Shown piece after piece: positions 49,240-58,654 of a stretch of 64,000 bases of DNA. The number at the start of each line of letters is the position of its first letter. Positions within the stretch are counted from its first letter, which is position 1. A program made the translations under genes and the position numbers. Below the pieces are notes generated by a model, which saw only the letters and a list, made by a program, of their open reading frames with translations, had not been told where the DNA came from and made no database searches. Source of the stretch: a virus; IMG/VR virus record IMGVR_UViG_3300002138_000147, positions 62,001-126,000 of that record. One strand, written 5' to 3'.

Positions 49240-49696
49240 TTGGTCCTTGTAAATAATTATTTAAGTATGTGATATCACACTCCCATTTGTGTTCTGATCT
49301 TTGTTCAAATATACGAAAAGCACTTGATACATACCTTGTCGCATCATATTTCGACATTTCATTGACATGCATTAATTGTTTGATAACAAGATCCGATTCA
49401 CCGCGTATACCAGCAAGACCTGGATGTTTTACCTTGTGACATAAAGGACAGAGTGAGATAAGACCAATCAATTTTTGAATATGTGTCTCATCGTTGTAAT
49501 CCCATATTTCATGACATTCAACAGGCCATTTGAATCCTTGTACAAGTCCGGTCGATGAACAGATTTCACATTTGTGTCCAGCTCTTCTATAGCATTCCTT
49601 ACGGAGTTTATCCCATTCTGTTCGAGTAACATTACTACGTACATTTGAATACCACGCTGTTTCAGGTACTAATTCAATGGTTAATTTATAATTCAT
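49214..49696 (-). CDS. HNH endonuclease
   Basis: 160 residues from ATG 49696. CEICSS, VECHEIWDYND and LISLCPLCHKVKHPG provide the zinc pairs and the H-E..H-like nuclease centre of the HNH family seen in phages (E-C-H-E-I-W, then C-x-x-C-H). Role: DNA nicking, mobility or packaging-associated, not decidable. Confidence 0.8.
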   Translation of the reverse strand: MNYKLTIELVPETAWYSNVRSNVTRTEWDKLRKECYRRAGHKCEICSSTGLVQGFKWPVECHEIWDYNDETHIQKLIGLISLCPLCHKVKHPGLAGIRGESDLVIKQLMHVNEMSKYDATRYVSSAFRIFEQRSEHKWECDITYLNNYLQGPNDWITKTD

Positions 49697-49732
49697 ATAC
49701 TTTATACAAAAAATATAAATCAAAGTCTAAAT

Positions 49733-49777
49733 ATGTGCATATATGCATACATATTACATATGTGGCATAATTTTTAA
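49733..49777 (+). repeat. Repeated intergenic element, copy 2
   Basis: ATGTGCATATATGC...ATTACATATGTGGCATA, close to 4765-4808. Lies upstream of the HNH gene. Confidence 0.5.
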
Positions 49778-49785
49778 TAAAAAAA

Positions 49786-49806
49786 AGAGGACCAAATGAT
49801 CCTCTT
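49786..49806 (-). terminator. Terminator hairpin
   Basis: AAGAGGACC...GATCCTCTT behind the 49827 gene. Confidence 0.65.
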
Positions 49807-49826
49807 GTCGTTGTAGTTTGTTTCAA

Positions 49827-50183
49827 TTATGCAGTAGCTACTGTGCTTGTAACTGTCATAAATTCACGAACTGCTGTTTGAATGTCTTTGAAAGACTTTC
49901 TTGTTTTAACAGTTCCTGATTCAGTTTTTTCTGCTGTAATCATTGCAACAGCTGTACCACCATTTCTGTTAAGACGAATGGTTTTGTTACCAATCTCCAT
50001 TTTGAAGTTCTCAACTTTGATTGCTTTTGGTTGCAATGAACGAAGAGCAAGTTCTGGTGTAAACAATTCACCATTAAGGATTGCTTTTTGGCGTGCTCTA
50101 CAACGTTGTGATGCTTCACGTTTAATTTCTCTTAAGTGTGCTGCTTTTGCGTTTACTGCTGCTGCGAATTCTCTGTTTTTCAT
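49827..50183 (-). CDS. Basic hypothetical protein
   Basis: 118 residues from ATG 50183; a longer frame from 50249 contains the promoter and is rejected. Very basic first half (AKAAHLREIKREASQRCRARQK), then beta-rich with NRNGGTAVAMITAEK. Probably nucleic-acid binding; not recognised. Confidence 0.5.
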   Translation of the reverse strand: MKNREFAAAVNAKAAHLREIKREASQRCRARQKAILNGELFTPELALRSLQPKAIKVENFKMEIGNKTIRLNRNGGTAVAMITAEKTESGTVKTRKSFKDIQTAVREFMTVTSTVATA

Positions 50184-50186
50184 ATT

Positions 50187-50216
50187 TGTAATTATTAATT
50201 GAACAATACAAAGATA
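50187..50216 (-). promoter_or_regulatory. Host-like promoter with conserved downstream block
   Basis: TATCTTTG running into TTTGTATTGTTCAATTAAT, before ATG 50183; third copy of the block. Confidence 0.6.
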
Positions 50217-50313
50217 GCAAAGTATTTGATATAAAAAAACTTTTACCACATTTTTTTTAAACTTTTTTAAAAAATAGTTCTAAAAACATAGATTTTAATA
50301 ACATTTAAGACAT

Positions 50314-50580
50314 ATGAATACACTCACATCAATTAGATTATCTATTCCAGAACGCGATGTTTTGGAAGCATCTACTGATTTTAACGTTATCTGTATCCTA
50401 ACACAATCTGTAATGGATAAGACTGGTGATAATACAGCATTGGAATTATCCGATAGACATATTGAATTATTATATGATTACTGTGTTGATAGTACAAATA
50501 CTATTTTACATGGTCTTGCATCAAAAATTTTAAAAGTAGATCGTTCAGTTATCAAACAAATTAATCTGGAACAAGTATAA
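50314..50580 (+). CDS. Small hypothetical protein
   Basis: 88 residues, helical, not recognised (LSDRHIELLYDYCVDSTNTILHG). Lies 5 bases before the sliding clamp gene, so probably in one operon and linked to replication. Confidence 0.5.
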   Translation: MNTLTSIRLSIPERDVLEASTDFNVICILTQSVMDKTGDNTALELSDRHIELLYDYCVDSTNTILHGLASKILKVDRSVIKQINLEQV

Positions 50581-50585
50581 TTCGT

Positions 50586-51347
50586 ATGAGTAATTTACGA
50601 GATTATAACTTTGAGTTCAATCGTGCCAATCTAAAAGAGATTATTACAGTATTGAAAGACCTCACTAGAATCGATCAAATGATTAAAATGAAGATCGATA
50701 AAGAACATGTATTATTTTATTCACGTGCAGGAAAAGATAATTTCATTCACGGGTTTAAGTCATTTATGTATCCTGTTGAGGAATTCATTACAGCTGACGA
50801 ACCAATCATTATGGACTTTATTGTTTTGAATGGTGGTAACTTTGTGAAAAATCTAGAATTGTATCTTGCAAAAGAAACGCCTATTCATGGTCGATTAGCT
50901 TACAAGGATAAAGACAAAATTGCTGGAATGATGTATATCACAGACGGTAAATTGAAATTCAACTTTGTTACCGGTGACTACCGTCAAATTAAAGACATCT
51001 CAAAACAAGATGTTGAAAATAAGATGAATCCTGATCTTGCAAACTTTTCATTTACTATGACTGGTGATGAATTTAGTGATATCAAGAAACTCTCTGCTCT
51101 TAATAAGAGTGAAACAATCTCGATGCGAGTAAAAAAAGGTAAACTTGAATTCTTTGATACAAGATGGTCAGTACATGTTGCAGATCTTCCAACAGTTGAA
51201 GATGAAATCTGGACTTTTAATAATAAGTACCTGAAGAGCATCACGCCTTCGGATCACATTACCATTCACATGTTTGACCAGTTTCTTTTATTTAAAGAAG
51301 ACAATGTGGCGCTCATGATTGGTCTTGAACTCTCAAATATTCGATAA
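50586..51347 (+). CDS. DNA sliding clamp, gp45/PCNA-like
   Basis: 253 residues. Two similar beta-sheet halves: ANLKEIITVLKDLTRIDQMIKMKIDKEHVLFYS near the start and MTGDEFSDIKKLSALNKSETISMRVKKGKLEFFD in the second half, ending LLFKEDNVALMIGLELSNI, the repeat-and-strand pattern of T4 gp45/PCNA clamps. It holds DNA polymerase on DNA and in T4 also activates late transcription. Length (253) is close to T4 gp45 (228). Confidence 0.8.
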   Translation: MSNLRDYNFEFNRANLKEIITVLKDLTRIDQMIKMKIDKEHVLFYSRAGKDNFIHGFKSFMYPVEEFITADEPIIMDFIVLNGGNFVKNLELYLAKETPIHGRLAYKDKDKIAGMMYITDGKLKFNFVTGDYRQIKDISKQDVENKMNPDLANFSFTMTGDEFSDIKKLSALNKSETISMRVKKGKLEFFDTRWSVHVADLPTVEDEIWTFNNKYLKSITPSDHITIHMFDQFLLFKEDNVALMIGLELSNIR

Positions 51348-51348
51348 T

Positions 51349-51429
51349 ATGACGATTGAGATTCAAATGTATTATCCATGGTCTGATTTGTATATCAATG
51401 ATAAATTTATTACAACAGGTACTTTTTAA
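51349..51429 (+). CDS. Possible micropeptide, in frame with downstream ORF
   Basis: 26 residues (MTIEIQMYYPWSDLYINDK...) ending TAA. Its ATG overlaps nothing and lies one base after the clamp stop. The next 150 bases stay open in the same frame and then hold the gene at 51583, so it could also be the start of one interrupted gene. Confidence 0.35.
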   Translation: MTIEIQMYYPWSDLYINDKFITTGTF

Positions 51430-51582
51430 AGTAATGTACTAAAAGCTATGGATTACTTTGAAAAAAATCCATCTCGTAAGAAACATGAACTAATTTTAAG
51501 CACTGGTTTAAACTTTCCTAAAACACCTGACTATAATAGTCCTAAAGAATATAATTCAAATCAAAATCAAACAGTTACAATT

Positions 51583-51888
51583 ATGGCAACTAAAGCATCA
51601 AAAACACAAACAGCATCAAAAGCGAAATCTGTAACACCAAAGACTCCAGTTAACTCTGCAGTTGTTAAAGGTGCAACGATCAAAGCAATGTACACAGTGA
51701 GTCAAATCACTAATCGTACAAACAAAAACCTATGGGTTGCATTCCCTGCAGGTCAAACATCAAACGGACTTGTGTTCTCTATGAGTTTCACACGTGACGA
51801 GGTACGTAACGCGATGTCAAAAATCGTAGGAACAAACATCTCTAACATCCGTTCACAACGTGTATCAACTTTCCGTAAAAACGGTTAA
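51583..51888 (+). CDS. Small basic Ala/Lys/Thr-rich protein
   Basis: 101 residues from ATG 51583 (an in-frame ATG at 51448 would add 45 residues of low quality). N-terminus MATKASKTQTASKAKSVTPK is histone-tail-like; the C-terminal domain (YTVSQITNRTNKNLWVAF, RNAMSKIVGTNISNIRSQRV) is compact. Perhaps DNA- or RNA-binding. A-rich leader before the ATG, as usual in Bacteroidota. Confidence 0.5.
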   Translation: MATKASKTQTASKAKSVTPKTPVNSAVVKGATIKAMYTVSQITNRTNKNLWVAFPAGQTSNGLVFSMSFTRDEVRNAMSKIVGTNISNIRSQRVSTFRKNG

Positions 51889-51922
51889 TAGATACTTTTT
51901 TCATACTTTTAGGTAAATTTTT

Positions 51923-51951
51923 AAAGGACATCAGCAATGGTGTCCTTTTTT
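51923..51951 (+). terminator. Rho-independent terminator
   Basis: AAAGGACATCAGCAATGGTG, TCCTTTTTT, behind the 51583 gene. Confidence 0.75.
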
Positions 51952-51979
51952 TTATTATATTTGCTATTAAATATTTTTT

Positions 51980-52282
51980 ATGAAATTCTTATTATTTTTT
52001 TTAATACCTTTTTTATCACAATCTCAAATTCAACCAGATAAGGTTAAGCATTTTGTAGCAGGTACAGTAATATCCTATACATCATCTTTTGTATCGTATA
52101 AACTTGGTGCAAGTAAAAAACAAGCAATATTTATAGGATTTGGAACAGCAATTCTTGCTGGACTTGGAAAAGAAATTTATGACAAAACAACTGGAAAAGG
52201 TCAACCGAGCTTTGCTGATTTTGCATGGACTGGCGTAGGTTCAATGGCTGGAACAGTTACTTTTGTATTCACTATAAAATAA
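51980..52282 (+). CDS. YfiM-like periplasmic protein
   Basis: 100 residues. Signal peptide MKFLLFFLIPFLSQS, then IQPDKVKHFVAGTVISYTSS and GLGKEIYDKTTGKGQPSFADFAWTGVGS, the 'DKvkHf..g' and 'KE.yD...G...sf.D..w...G' blocks of the DUF2279/YfiM family of small exported proteins. Role unknown; in phage might act at the envelope during lysis or exclusion. Confidence 0.75.
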   Translation: MKFLLFFLIPFLSQSQIQPDKVKHFVAGTVISYTSSFVSYKLGASKKQAIFIGFGTAILAGLGKEIYDKTTGKGQPSFADFAWTGVGSMAGTVTFVFTIK

Positions 52283-52299
52283 AAAAAATATAAAACGAA

Positions 52300-52491
52300 A
52301 TGCTGACATACCTCATCACAAACGAGAACTACGCAAAATTAGCAGATCACTTATCTGGTCTTGTATTTAGACAAGCAGTAGGTGATAATAAGCATCAACG
52401 AATTAAATTTGTGAGTATGAAGTTTCAGAAAATGATTCTTCCACAAATTCAACATGTACTTACTGCTGAAACTGAAAAAGTAGAAGCATAA
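52300..52491 (+). CDS. Small hypothetical protein
   Basis: 63 residues, helical and basic (KHQRIKFVSMKFQKMILPQIQ), not recognised. Co-oriented with the YfiM-like gene 17 bases away. Confidence 0.5.
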   Translation: MLTYLITNENYAKLADHLSGLVFRQAVGDNKHQRIKFVSMKFQKMILPQIQHVLTAETEKVEA

Positions 52492-52517
52492 AAAAAGGCA
52501 TCCAATTGGATGCCTTT
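52491..52517. terminator. Bidirectional terminator
   Basis: AAAAAAGGCATCCAA/TTGGATGCCTTT between convergent genes (hypothetical and sheath). Confidence 0.85.
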
Positions 52518-52533
52518 CTCATTGTATTTGTTT

Positions 52534-55500
52534 TTAGTTGAATCCTGTACTTGTACCAACTGCTCCGTTTGATTGGATACCGATCACGTTGACGATAGTT
52601 GCCATAGCTCGTACCGGTGTGATGTATGTATTCAATAGACCGAATTGGTTGTCGATAAGATCGGCAGTGTTATTCGTATCATCAATTACGTTCGTGAACG
52701 CAGTGATTGCAGAACGATCAAGGTATTTCTGACAGATGTCATCAGCCTCACGTTTGATTTTAGCTCTTACAGCTGGAATGTTGAACTTGTATTGGTACTT
52801 GAACAACATTGCGTAAAGCTCGTTCTCAAGGTCAATCAAGATCTCACGTACGTGTAAGTAAGACAATGCTGATTTAGGTGCTTGAGAAGCTGTGTATTCA
52901 GTTTCAATATACCATCCAATGTTCTTAGCGTAAGAGATTGGGTTTGATCCCATTTGATTCATTGATACGTAATCATCTTCAGTGAAGTTCATTTCAGTAC
53001 CAGCGATTCCAAGAACGCGTCCATCTTCAGTACCAGCAGCAACTGTAAAGTTGTACTTACCTGGGATTGCAGAGTTATTTTTGCGCATGTATGTATTACA
53101 TACGTAAGCAGCTGGTGGGAAATCCATAGGACGTCCGTTGTCACTGATTCCAACATATGGGAAGAAGTAACCAACTGTATCACGACCATCATCATTACCA
53201 TCACCTTGAGCAAACGAGTAAAGGAATGCAGGGTTTTGATCTGGATTACCACCTAAACGAACGTATTCAAGGTTAAGCGTGTTATCATCATTGATGAATG
53301 AAGGATTGCTTGAATCACGGAACATCTTAGCACTTGGCATATTTAAGAATGCTATACAGTTCTTACGTTTACCTGTAATATCAGCAAGTTGTTGCTTAGA
53401 AAATTCTGACAAACCAAGTCCAAAAGAGTCAATAAGGTAACGGAAGTTGAACGTATTCTTATTGGTAATTGCTTTGTAAAGAGGTGTGTCTTTAGCAATA
53501 ATATTAAGAATTTCTTCTTGACGTGTTTCAGTATTATTAGGAACCGAAGTTGCTTGAACATTGAATCCATTAAGTGTTACAGTTTTGTATGTATCAACAT
53601 AACTTTCAAGTGTTGTATACCAAGTTGTTTGAAGGTCACCAGAGTAATCAGCAATATCAATCTTAACATCAGTTGTAATCTCAGAATACTGAACACCGTT
53701 TGTTGCGTTTCCAGACCACGGAGTTTTTTTAATAATACGAGCAAATTTCTTAGGATATTCACCAGGCTCAAGTTCAGAGTTATCAAAGTAAGCGCGAACA
53801 TAAGATCCAACTTTAACTTCAGGATAACGTACTGAATCAATAAGAGCCTTGTTATCTGTCATTACATATGATACGTGTTGTTCAATCTCGAGTGTTTGTT
53901 CATAACTAGCTTCTCCTGAATATACATTGATAGTCGTGTTAATAGCAGCAAGACCACCAGCAATTGAGAATGGTGCAGTAAGTGTCGCATCATTACAGAA
54001 ATCTACTTTGATATTTTTACCAATACTGTACATTTTCAAATATGCTTTACGATCTTGATTAAAAATATCAAGTCCTAATGCAACAGTTTCGTTAGAAACA
54101 AGCTCAGTAACAGAGAATGCAATGTGGTTAAGTGGAAGTGCTACACCAAGAGCTGTTTGGATAGGACCAACAACACCATTTGCATAACCTTCACCAATTG
54201 TAAATACACCTTTGTTTACAATATTAGCATCGAAACGAGCATTGAATGTATTTGCACCAGCACCAATTCCAATTGCAGCAGCATCAGTGTTATGCATTAC
54301 AATATAATTACCAATAGCTAATGGATATGTAAGATCTGTAAAATGTATAAAAGTAAATGGTTGTGTAGAAACAGCAGCTTTCTCGTAGAAATAATCGCTA
54401 GTATTAATCATACCATTGTAAAAATCTTGGTAGAACTCAGAGTTTTTTGAAACAACACCATAACCAGAAGTACCAGTTACTGTTTGACGTGTTTCAATAC
54501 CAAGTTGACCAATTGTAAACTCGTTATCGTTGTAGTAGAATACAAAGTCACCAGCAGCCGGAGCTGTTCTGATATCTGTACTTGTTACAGTAATTACAAT
54601 ATTTTTATCACCAATAATTGAAGTCATATTGTGTGTAATTGAAGCAGATGTAAGATCAACTTTAATACCAGCAGCTCCAATAATTATTGAATTTGCAAGT
54701 ACATATTTTGTAACAAGTTCCGTAAAAAATTGTAATCGTCTATATTCAATGTATTGTGCTTTAGTAGCCGCAGCAGTACCAGTAAATGTCATATCTAAGA
54801 TATTTGTAGCCGTTGCTGCTACAATAATATCTGTACCAACTGTACCAATAGTCAATGGTACAAAGTTGTTTGATACACCAGTTTGAATAGCAACAGCAGA
54901 GTAAGCAGCTGAATAAACACCAGCATCATCTTTTTCACGGAAAATATATCCAAGAACAATAGAATTATTTGGGTAATTAGCTGGGAACGTAAGACCTGTA
55001 ACAGCTCCAATTGCTGTACCTGACACAAACTCTACTGGAGTTCCATCTAACACAGTGAGTGCACCCGTAGGAGCTACATACACAGTATCAATACGATAGA
55101 ATGAGTTACCAACACCAACAGTACCAGTGATTGCTGTAAATGCTACGGTACCAGTAATTGCAACAGATGCATTATTAATGATTGCTGAACCAAGTGATAC
55201 AAATGTCATAGACGGTGTAGCAGTTGTTGGACCAACAAGAGCAACGTTCACCATACCTGAGATGTTACCGTTTGTATTAACAGCTGTTCTACCAGAGATT
55301 GAATCGATACCGATTACATTTCCAAGTGTATCAAGCGCAGTTGTTTCATAGCTATCAACTTCTTCAATTGTATCTTGGTAAGACATAAAATTAATTTTAG
55401 ACTTTTCTAATCCAACAAGTGTTTGACCAATTATATCAATATTTCCATTAGGAAGATCTGTTTCAACTGCTGTAATATCGAATGAACAAAAAAGACCAGT

Positions 55501-56340
55501 TTTATCAGTTTGTGTATTCACCAATGTCTCGATGAAAATGTTACGATTATTTACTGTAAAGTATGGTATAAGCGATGCTGTGTAATCAGCAAGAAGCGAT
55601 ACATTACGATCACGAATAAAATCATCAACTTTATTCTTACGAAGACCACTACCATTAAAATACTTAGACCAATTAGTATCTGCACCAAGCATTGGGTAAT
55701 TAGACCAGTCACCACCAACAACAACAAGTCGAACCATGTAATCTGAAATTAAGTCATTATAATTCATCCATGTAGGAACATTGTCTTTACCACCATACCA
55801 TGTCTCAGCAGTGATATCAAATCCTGATGCAGCTGATTTGAACAAAAAGAAACTAATCTTTTTGTCTGATACGTTTGTAAAGTGAATCATATGTTCAGTA
55901 TCTTTAGCAAAAGCAAGGAACGAATCCGTATCACGCTGCCAAAAACCGGCTTTGTTAAAGAAATCGTCATACTGTCGTGTTGCAATTGCTTCATTATCAT
56001 ATTGTGCTGATAATGAAATTGATGCATAATTTAATTGATCGAGTGATGTTGTCTTGAGCAAGTTCATAGCTTGAACAGGCGCAGTCTGTAGTGCAATATC
56101 TATTGTTCGATGAAAGTATGAACCTTTCTTTTCAAGAAAACGATCGATGTCACCGAACGTGTTTTTGCGGTCGGCAGTACTTTTAATAACTACCGGACGG
56201 TTAAATACTGTACCCTTACGAGAAAATCCTGGAACGAAGTTGATAATAGTCTCCTGTGGAGCCTGTGTTTCAAACTGCGAACCGTTAACTTCTTCTATGA
56301 ATACACCTGTACGGTTATAGTCAGACATGTTAAAATCCAT
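52534..56340 (-). CDS. Tail sheath protein, gp18-like, double length
   Basis: 1268 residues, about twice T4 gp18 (659). N-terminus MSDYNRTGVFIEEVNGSQ and the contiguous 'NFVPGFSRKGTVFNRPVVI' is the classic sheath start (exposed N-arm, then FVPGFS). The conserved C-terminal block (YLHVREILIDLENELYAMLFKYQYKFN, RAKIKREADDICQKYLDRSAI, NQFGLLNTYITPVRAMATIVNVIG) matches the sheath core ending. About 600 residues of extra beta-rich insertion (TATAT/Val/Ala-rich, about 330-900) lie between. The sheath contracts to drive the tube into the cell. Start 56340 chosen for promoter spacing; ATG 56328 is possible. Confidence 0.85.
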   Translation of the reverse strand: MDFNMSDYNRTGVFIEEVNGSQFETQAPQETIINFVPGFSRKGTVFNRPVVIKSTADRKNTFGDIDRFLEKKGSYFHRTIDIALQTAPVQAMNLLKTTSLDQLNYASISLSAQYDNEAIATRQYDDFFNKAGFWQRDTDSFLAFAKDTEHMIHFTNVSDKKISFFLFKSAASGFDITAETWYGGKDNVPTWMNYNDLISDYMVRLVVVGGDWSNYPMLGADTNWSKYFNGSGLRKNKVDDFIRDRNVSLLADYTASLIPYFTVNNRNIFIETLVNTQTDKTGLFCSFDITAVETDLPNGNIDIIGQTLVGLEKSKINFMSYQDTIEEVDSYETTALDTLGNVIGIDSISGRTAVNTNGNISGMVNVALVGPTTATPSMTFVSLGSAIINNASVAITGTVAFTAITGTVGVGNSFYRIDTVYVAPTGALTVLDGTPVEFVSGTAIGAVTGLTFPANYPNNSIVLGYIFREKDDAGVYSAAYSAVAIQTGVSNNFVPLTIGTVGTDIIVAATATNILDMTFTGTAAATKAQYIEYRRLQFFTELVTKYVLANSIIIGAAGIKVDLTSASITHNMTSIIGDKNIVITVTSTDIRTAPAAGDFVFYYNDNEFTIGQLGIETRQTVTGTSGYGVVSKNSEFYQDFYNGMINTSDYFYEKAAVSTQPFTFIHFTDLTYPLAIGNYIVMHNTDAAAIGIGAGANTFNARFDANIVNKGVFTIGEGYANGVVGPIQTALGVALPLNHIAFSVTELVSNETVALGLDIFNQDRKAYLKMYSIGKNIKVDFCNDATLTAPFSIAGGLAAINTTINVYSGEASYEQTLEIEQHVSYVMTDNKALIDSVRYPEVKVGSYVRAYFDNSELEPGEYPKKFARIIKKTPWSGNATNGVQYSEITTDVKIDIADYSGDLQTTWYTTLESYVDTYKTVTLNGFNVQATSVPNNTETRQEEILNIIAKDTPLYKAITNKNTFNFRYLIDSFGLGLSEFSKQQLADITGKRKNCIAFLNMPSAKMFRDSSNPSFINDDNTLNLEYVRLGGNPDQNPAFLYSFAQGDGNDDGRDTVGYFFPYVGISDNGRPMDFPPAAYVCNTYMRKNNSAIPGKYNFTVAAGTEDGRVLGIAGTEMNFTEDDYVSMNQMGSNPISYAKNIGWYIETEYTASQAPKSALSYLHVREILIDLENELYAMLFKYQYKFNIPAVRAKIKREADDICQKYLDRSAITAFTNVIDDTNNTADLIDNQFGLLNTYITPVRAMATIVNVIGIQSNGAVGTSTGFN

Positions 56341-56360
56341 TTGTCTTTGAAAACTTTTTT

Positions 56361-56371
56361 ATTATATATTA
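56361..56371 (-). promoter_or_regulatory. Late-type promoter element
   Basis: TAATATATAAT on the minus strand, 20 nt before the sheath ATG. Confidence 0.55.
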
Positions 56372-56410
56372 AGCAAATCTGACTCAAATCCGCTGGTTAG
56401 TAGTACATTT

Positions 56411-58564
56411 TTACCTATGTCTGCGTTGACCGCCGCTATATCGATTTGCACGAACACCGTTACCTTTATTTTTTGCAAGTATTCCACTAAGTGCTTTATA
56501 AGATACACCGTTTGGATTATACTCAAGATCAATTGCACCATCTATTAAATATTGTATTTCGTAAGGAAGTTCTTCATAATAAGAATGACACATATTTTTA
56601 TACTCTTGTGTATCAAAAAACGTACATCCATCTACCAATGTCATCACAACATCATCATGACCTGAATCAGCCTTATAAGTAATATCTCCAGACGGTGTTG
56701 GAACCTTAATAAAGTTTTCAACCTGTCCTAGTGTCATTTCCTCATCAATATACATCTTATCCGAATCTACACAGCCAATATAACTTTTAACAAATTCTTT
56801 TTTGTTCTTTGTTACTTTTAAACCAATCTTACGCTTTTTATTTTCCTTATTATGTTTATAACGAACCATTATATGTGTTGCATAATCATTGTTACTTTCA
56901 AAAACTCCAGGAAGCGCTGCAAGCATAGTGGAACCAGGTCCATTGTACTCGACAACAGCTTTAACACGTTCTGGATCAAGTACCTCAAAATGTAAAATGT
57001 AAAATAACTCTGGAAGCTCTTTTTTTGGATCTAAAAAATTTGTATGATAAATAAATGTTTGTTTTAAATAAAATGCGTCATATAACGATTTTACTTTATT
57101 TTCAATAAGCCATTCAGGACTTCTTACCATCAGTCTGAAACCATTAATAACACTATCATCTAACTCTAATCCTTCAGAAACATCTGTAGATGTCATCCAA
57201 TAATAGTCTCCTAACATTTCTGGAGATGGTTGAAATTCTGGATGCCATCTAAACTCGGGTGTTTTAAATCTCAATCGTTTAAAAGCATCAATTTCAACAT
57301 TCGTATACTTAATACAACGATCTTCAAGCTCTTTAGCTTTCTTTACAGAAAGTACACGTTTTGAACCAGCAATGAATTGAATATTGTATTCTTGATTAAA
57401 TGCTTCTTCACCACCAATCAATTTAACTTCTTGTTCTTTCCAGTTACTAATATTCATCAACTGAATAATAGGAATTTCACCTTTTATCTTCAGTTCTCTA
57501 ATTAGTTCAATATCTGTTTTATTGGGTTCATGAAAAATTCTAATCAGTTGTTTATCACCAGTTTCAGTTTGTTCTGATTCTTTAGCTACCTTAAATCCAA
57601 ATGATTTCAGTTCTTGGTAAACCTCATGTAATGTTAACTCATGATTACGCATTTCAAATATTGATGGATACAATTTAGCATCCATTCTGGTTCCTGTGGT
57701 TCCATCTTCAAATTTACCATCTGGAACCTGGTGCCAGTAAACTTTAATAAGTTTGTACATGTTCTTATCTGGATGGCCTTCAGGAAGTTGTGCACCCATA
57801 ACAAGATCCTTAAATAAGTTAGCACCATTTGGTGTTGATGTAATAACAATCTTTGATCCCTTGATAGATGATACCGTCGGAATCGCTGCTTTATAATAGT
57901 GATTAATTGTATTAGGTGGAATGTGTGCAAACTCATCCATATAAAGAAAATCAATAGTAAAACCAATCGCTGGTTCTTTAGAACGTGCTTGTGATTTAAT
58001 ACGACATCCATTGTCAAATACAATAGCTTTACTGTTCCAGTTTATAATACCTGGTTTAAGAAAGAACGGAAGTAGTTTATAAATGTTTTTAATTTTATCA
58101 AGAATTTCTATAACAGTTTCACCTTTATTTGCTACGACCATCACCCCTTTATTTGTATTAAAAATACAATAATGTAATAATGTAATTGCTGCGGTTATAG
58201 TCTTTCCTGTTTGTCTGGAAGACATATTAAGTGTAAATCTGTTCTTGGTATAGGTATCAAGTACTTTGTACTGATAATCACGTAGTTTCATCTGACGGAC
58301 CTGTCCGTCTTCTGATTTGATCTTACAGTAAGTATTTGCAAAATAATGTATATCAAGTGCACATTTTGTAAACTCATCAACCTCGTGTTGAGTCCATCCG
58401 TACACAACACCTGCTTTTCTCACACCTATCTGGTTTTTAAACCAAGGATTCATATAACGGGGCAAAGCAAAACCTTGCGACTGTTTATCGATGATATCTT
58501 CGATGTTGTCTGAGTTAAAGACAAACTGCTTATCAGGAATGGCTAATTTTTGTTTTGTTGCCAT
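56411..58564 (-). CDS. Terminase large subunit, gp17-like
   Basis: 717 residues. ATPase half: MSSRQTGKTITAAI (Walker A), VMVVANKGETVIEIL, FTIDFLYMDEFAHI (Walker B, DE), KIVITSTPNGANLF (coupling motif). Nuclease half: TDVSEGLELDDSVIN with the acidic catalytic start, and later DSDKMYIDEEMTLG and DDVVMTLVDGCTFF acidic residues of an RNase H-like fold. It packages and cuts DNA. About 100 residues longer than T4 gp17. Late-type promoter 26 nt upstream; next to the sheath gene. Confidence 0.93.
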   Translation of the reverse strand: MATKQKLAIPDKQFVFNSDNIEDIIDKQSQGFALPRYMNPWFKNQIGVRKAGVVYGWTQHEVDEFTKCALDIHYFANTYCKIKSEDGQVRQMKLRDYQYKVLDTYTKNRFTLNMSSRQTGKTITAAITLLHYCIFNTNKGVMVVANKGETVIEILDKIKNIYKLLPFFLKPGIINWNSKAIVFDNGCRIKSQARSKEPAIGFTIDFLYMDEFAHIPPNTINHYYKAAIPTVSSIKGSKIVITSTPNGANLFKDLVMGAQLPEGHPDKNMYKLIKVYWHQVPDGKFEDGTTGTRMDAKLYPSIFEMRNHELTLHEVYQELKSFGFKVAKESEQTETGDKQLIRIFHEPNKTDIELIRELKIKGEIPIIQLMNISNWKEQEVKLIGGEEAFNQEYNIQFIAGSKRVLSVKKAKELEDRCIKYTNVEIDAFKRLRFKTPEFRWHPEFQPSPEMLGDYYWMTSTDVSEGLELDDSVINGFRLMVRSPEWLIENKVKSLYDAFYLKQTFIYHTNFLDPKKELPELFYILHFEVLDPERVKAVVEYNGPGSTMLAALPGVFESNNDYATHIMVRYKHNKENKKRKIGLKVTKNKKEFVKSYIGCVDSDKMYIDEEMTLGQVENFIKVPTPSGDITYKADSGHDDVVMTLVDGCTFFDTQEYKNMCHSYYEELPYEIQYLIDGAIDLEYNPNGVSYKALSGILAKNKGNGVRANRYSGGQRRHR

Positions 58565-58590
58565 GTTAAAAATTAATACGATTTGTGTGG

Positions 58591-58601
58591 ATTATATATG
58601 A
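58591..58601 (-). promoter_or_regulatory. Late-type promoter element
   Basis: TCATATATAAT on the minus strand, 26 nt before the terminase ATG. Confidence 0.5.
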
Positions 58602-58602
58602 A

Positions 58603-58634
58603 AAATACCAGCTTCTACTAAGAAGCTGGTATTT
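58603..58634 (-). terminator. Terminator hairpin
   Basis: AAATACCAGCTTCT and its inverse AGAAGCTGGTATTT, between terminase and the 58655 gene. Confidence 0.75.
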
Positions 58635-58654
58635 GATTGACATGTAATCCAGAA

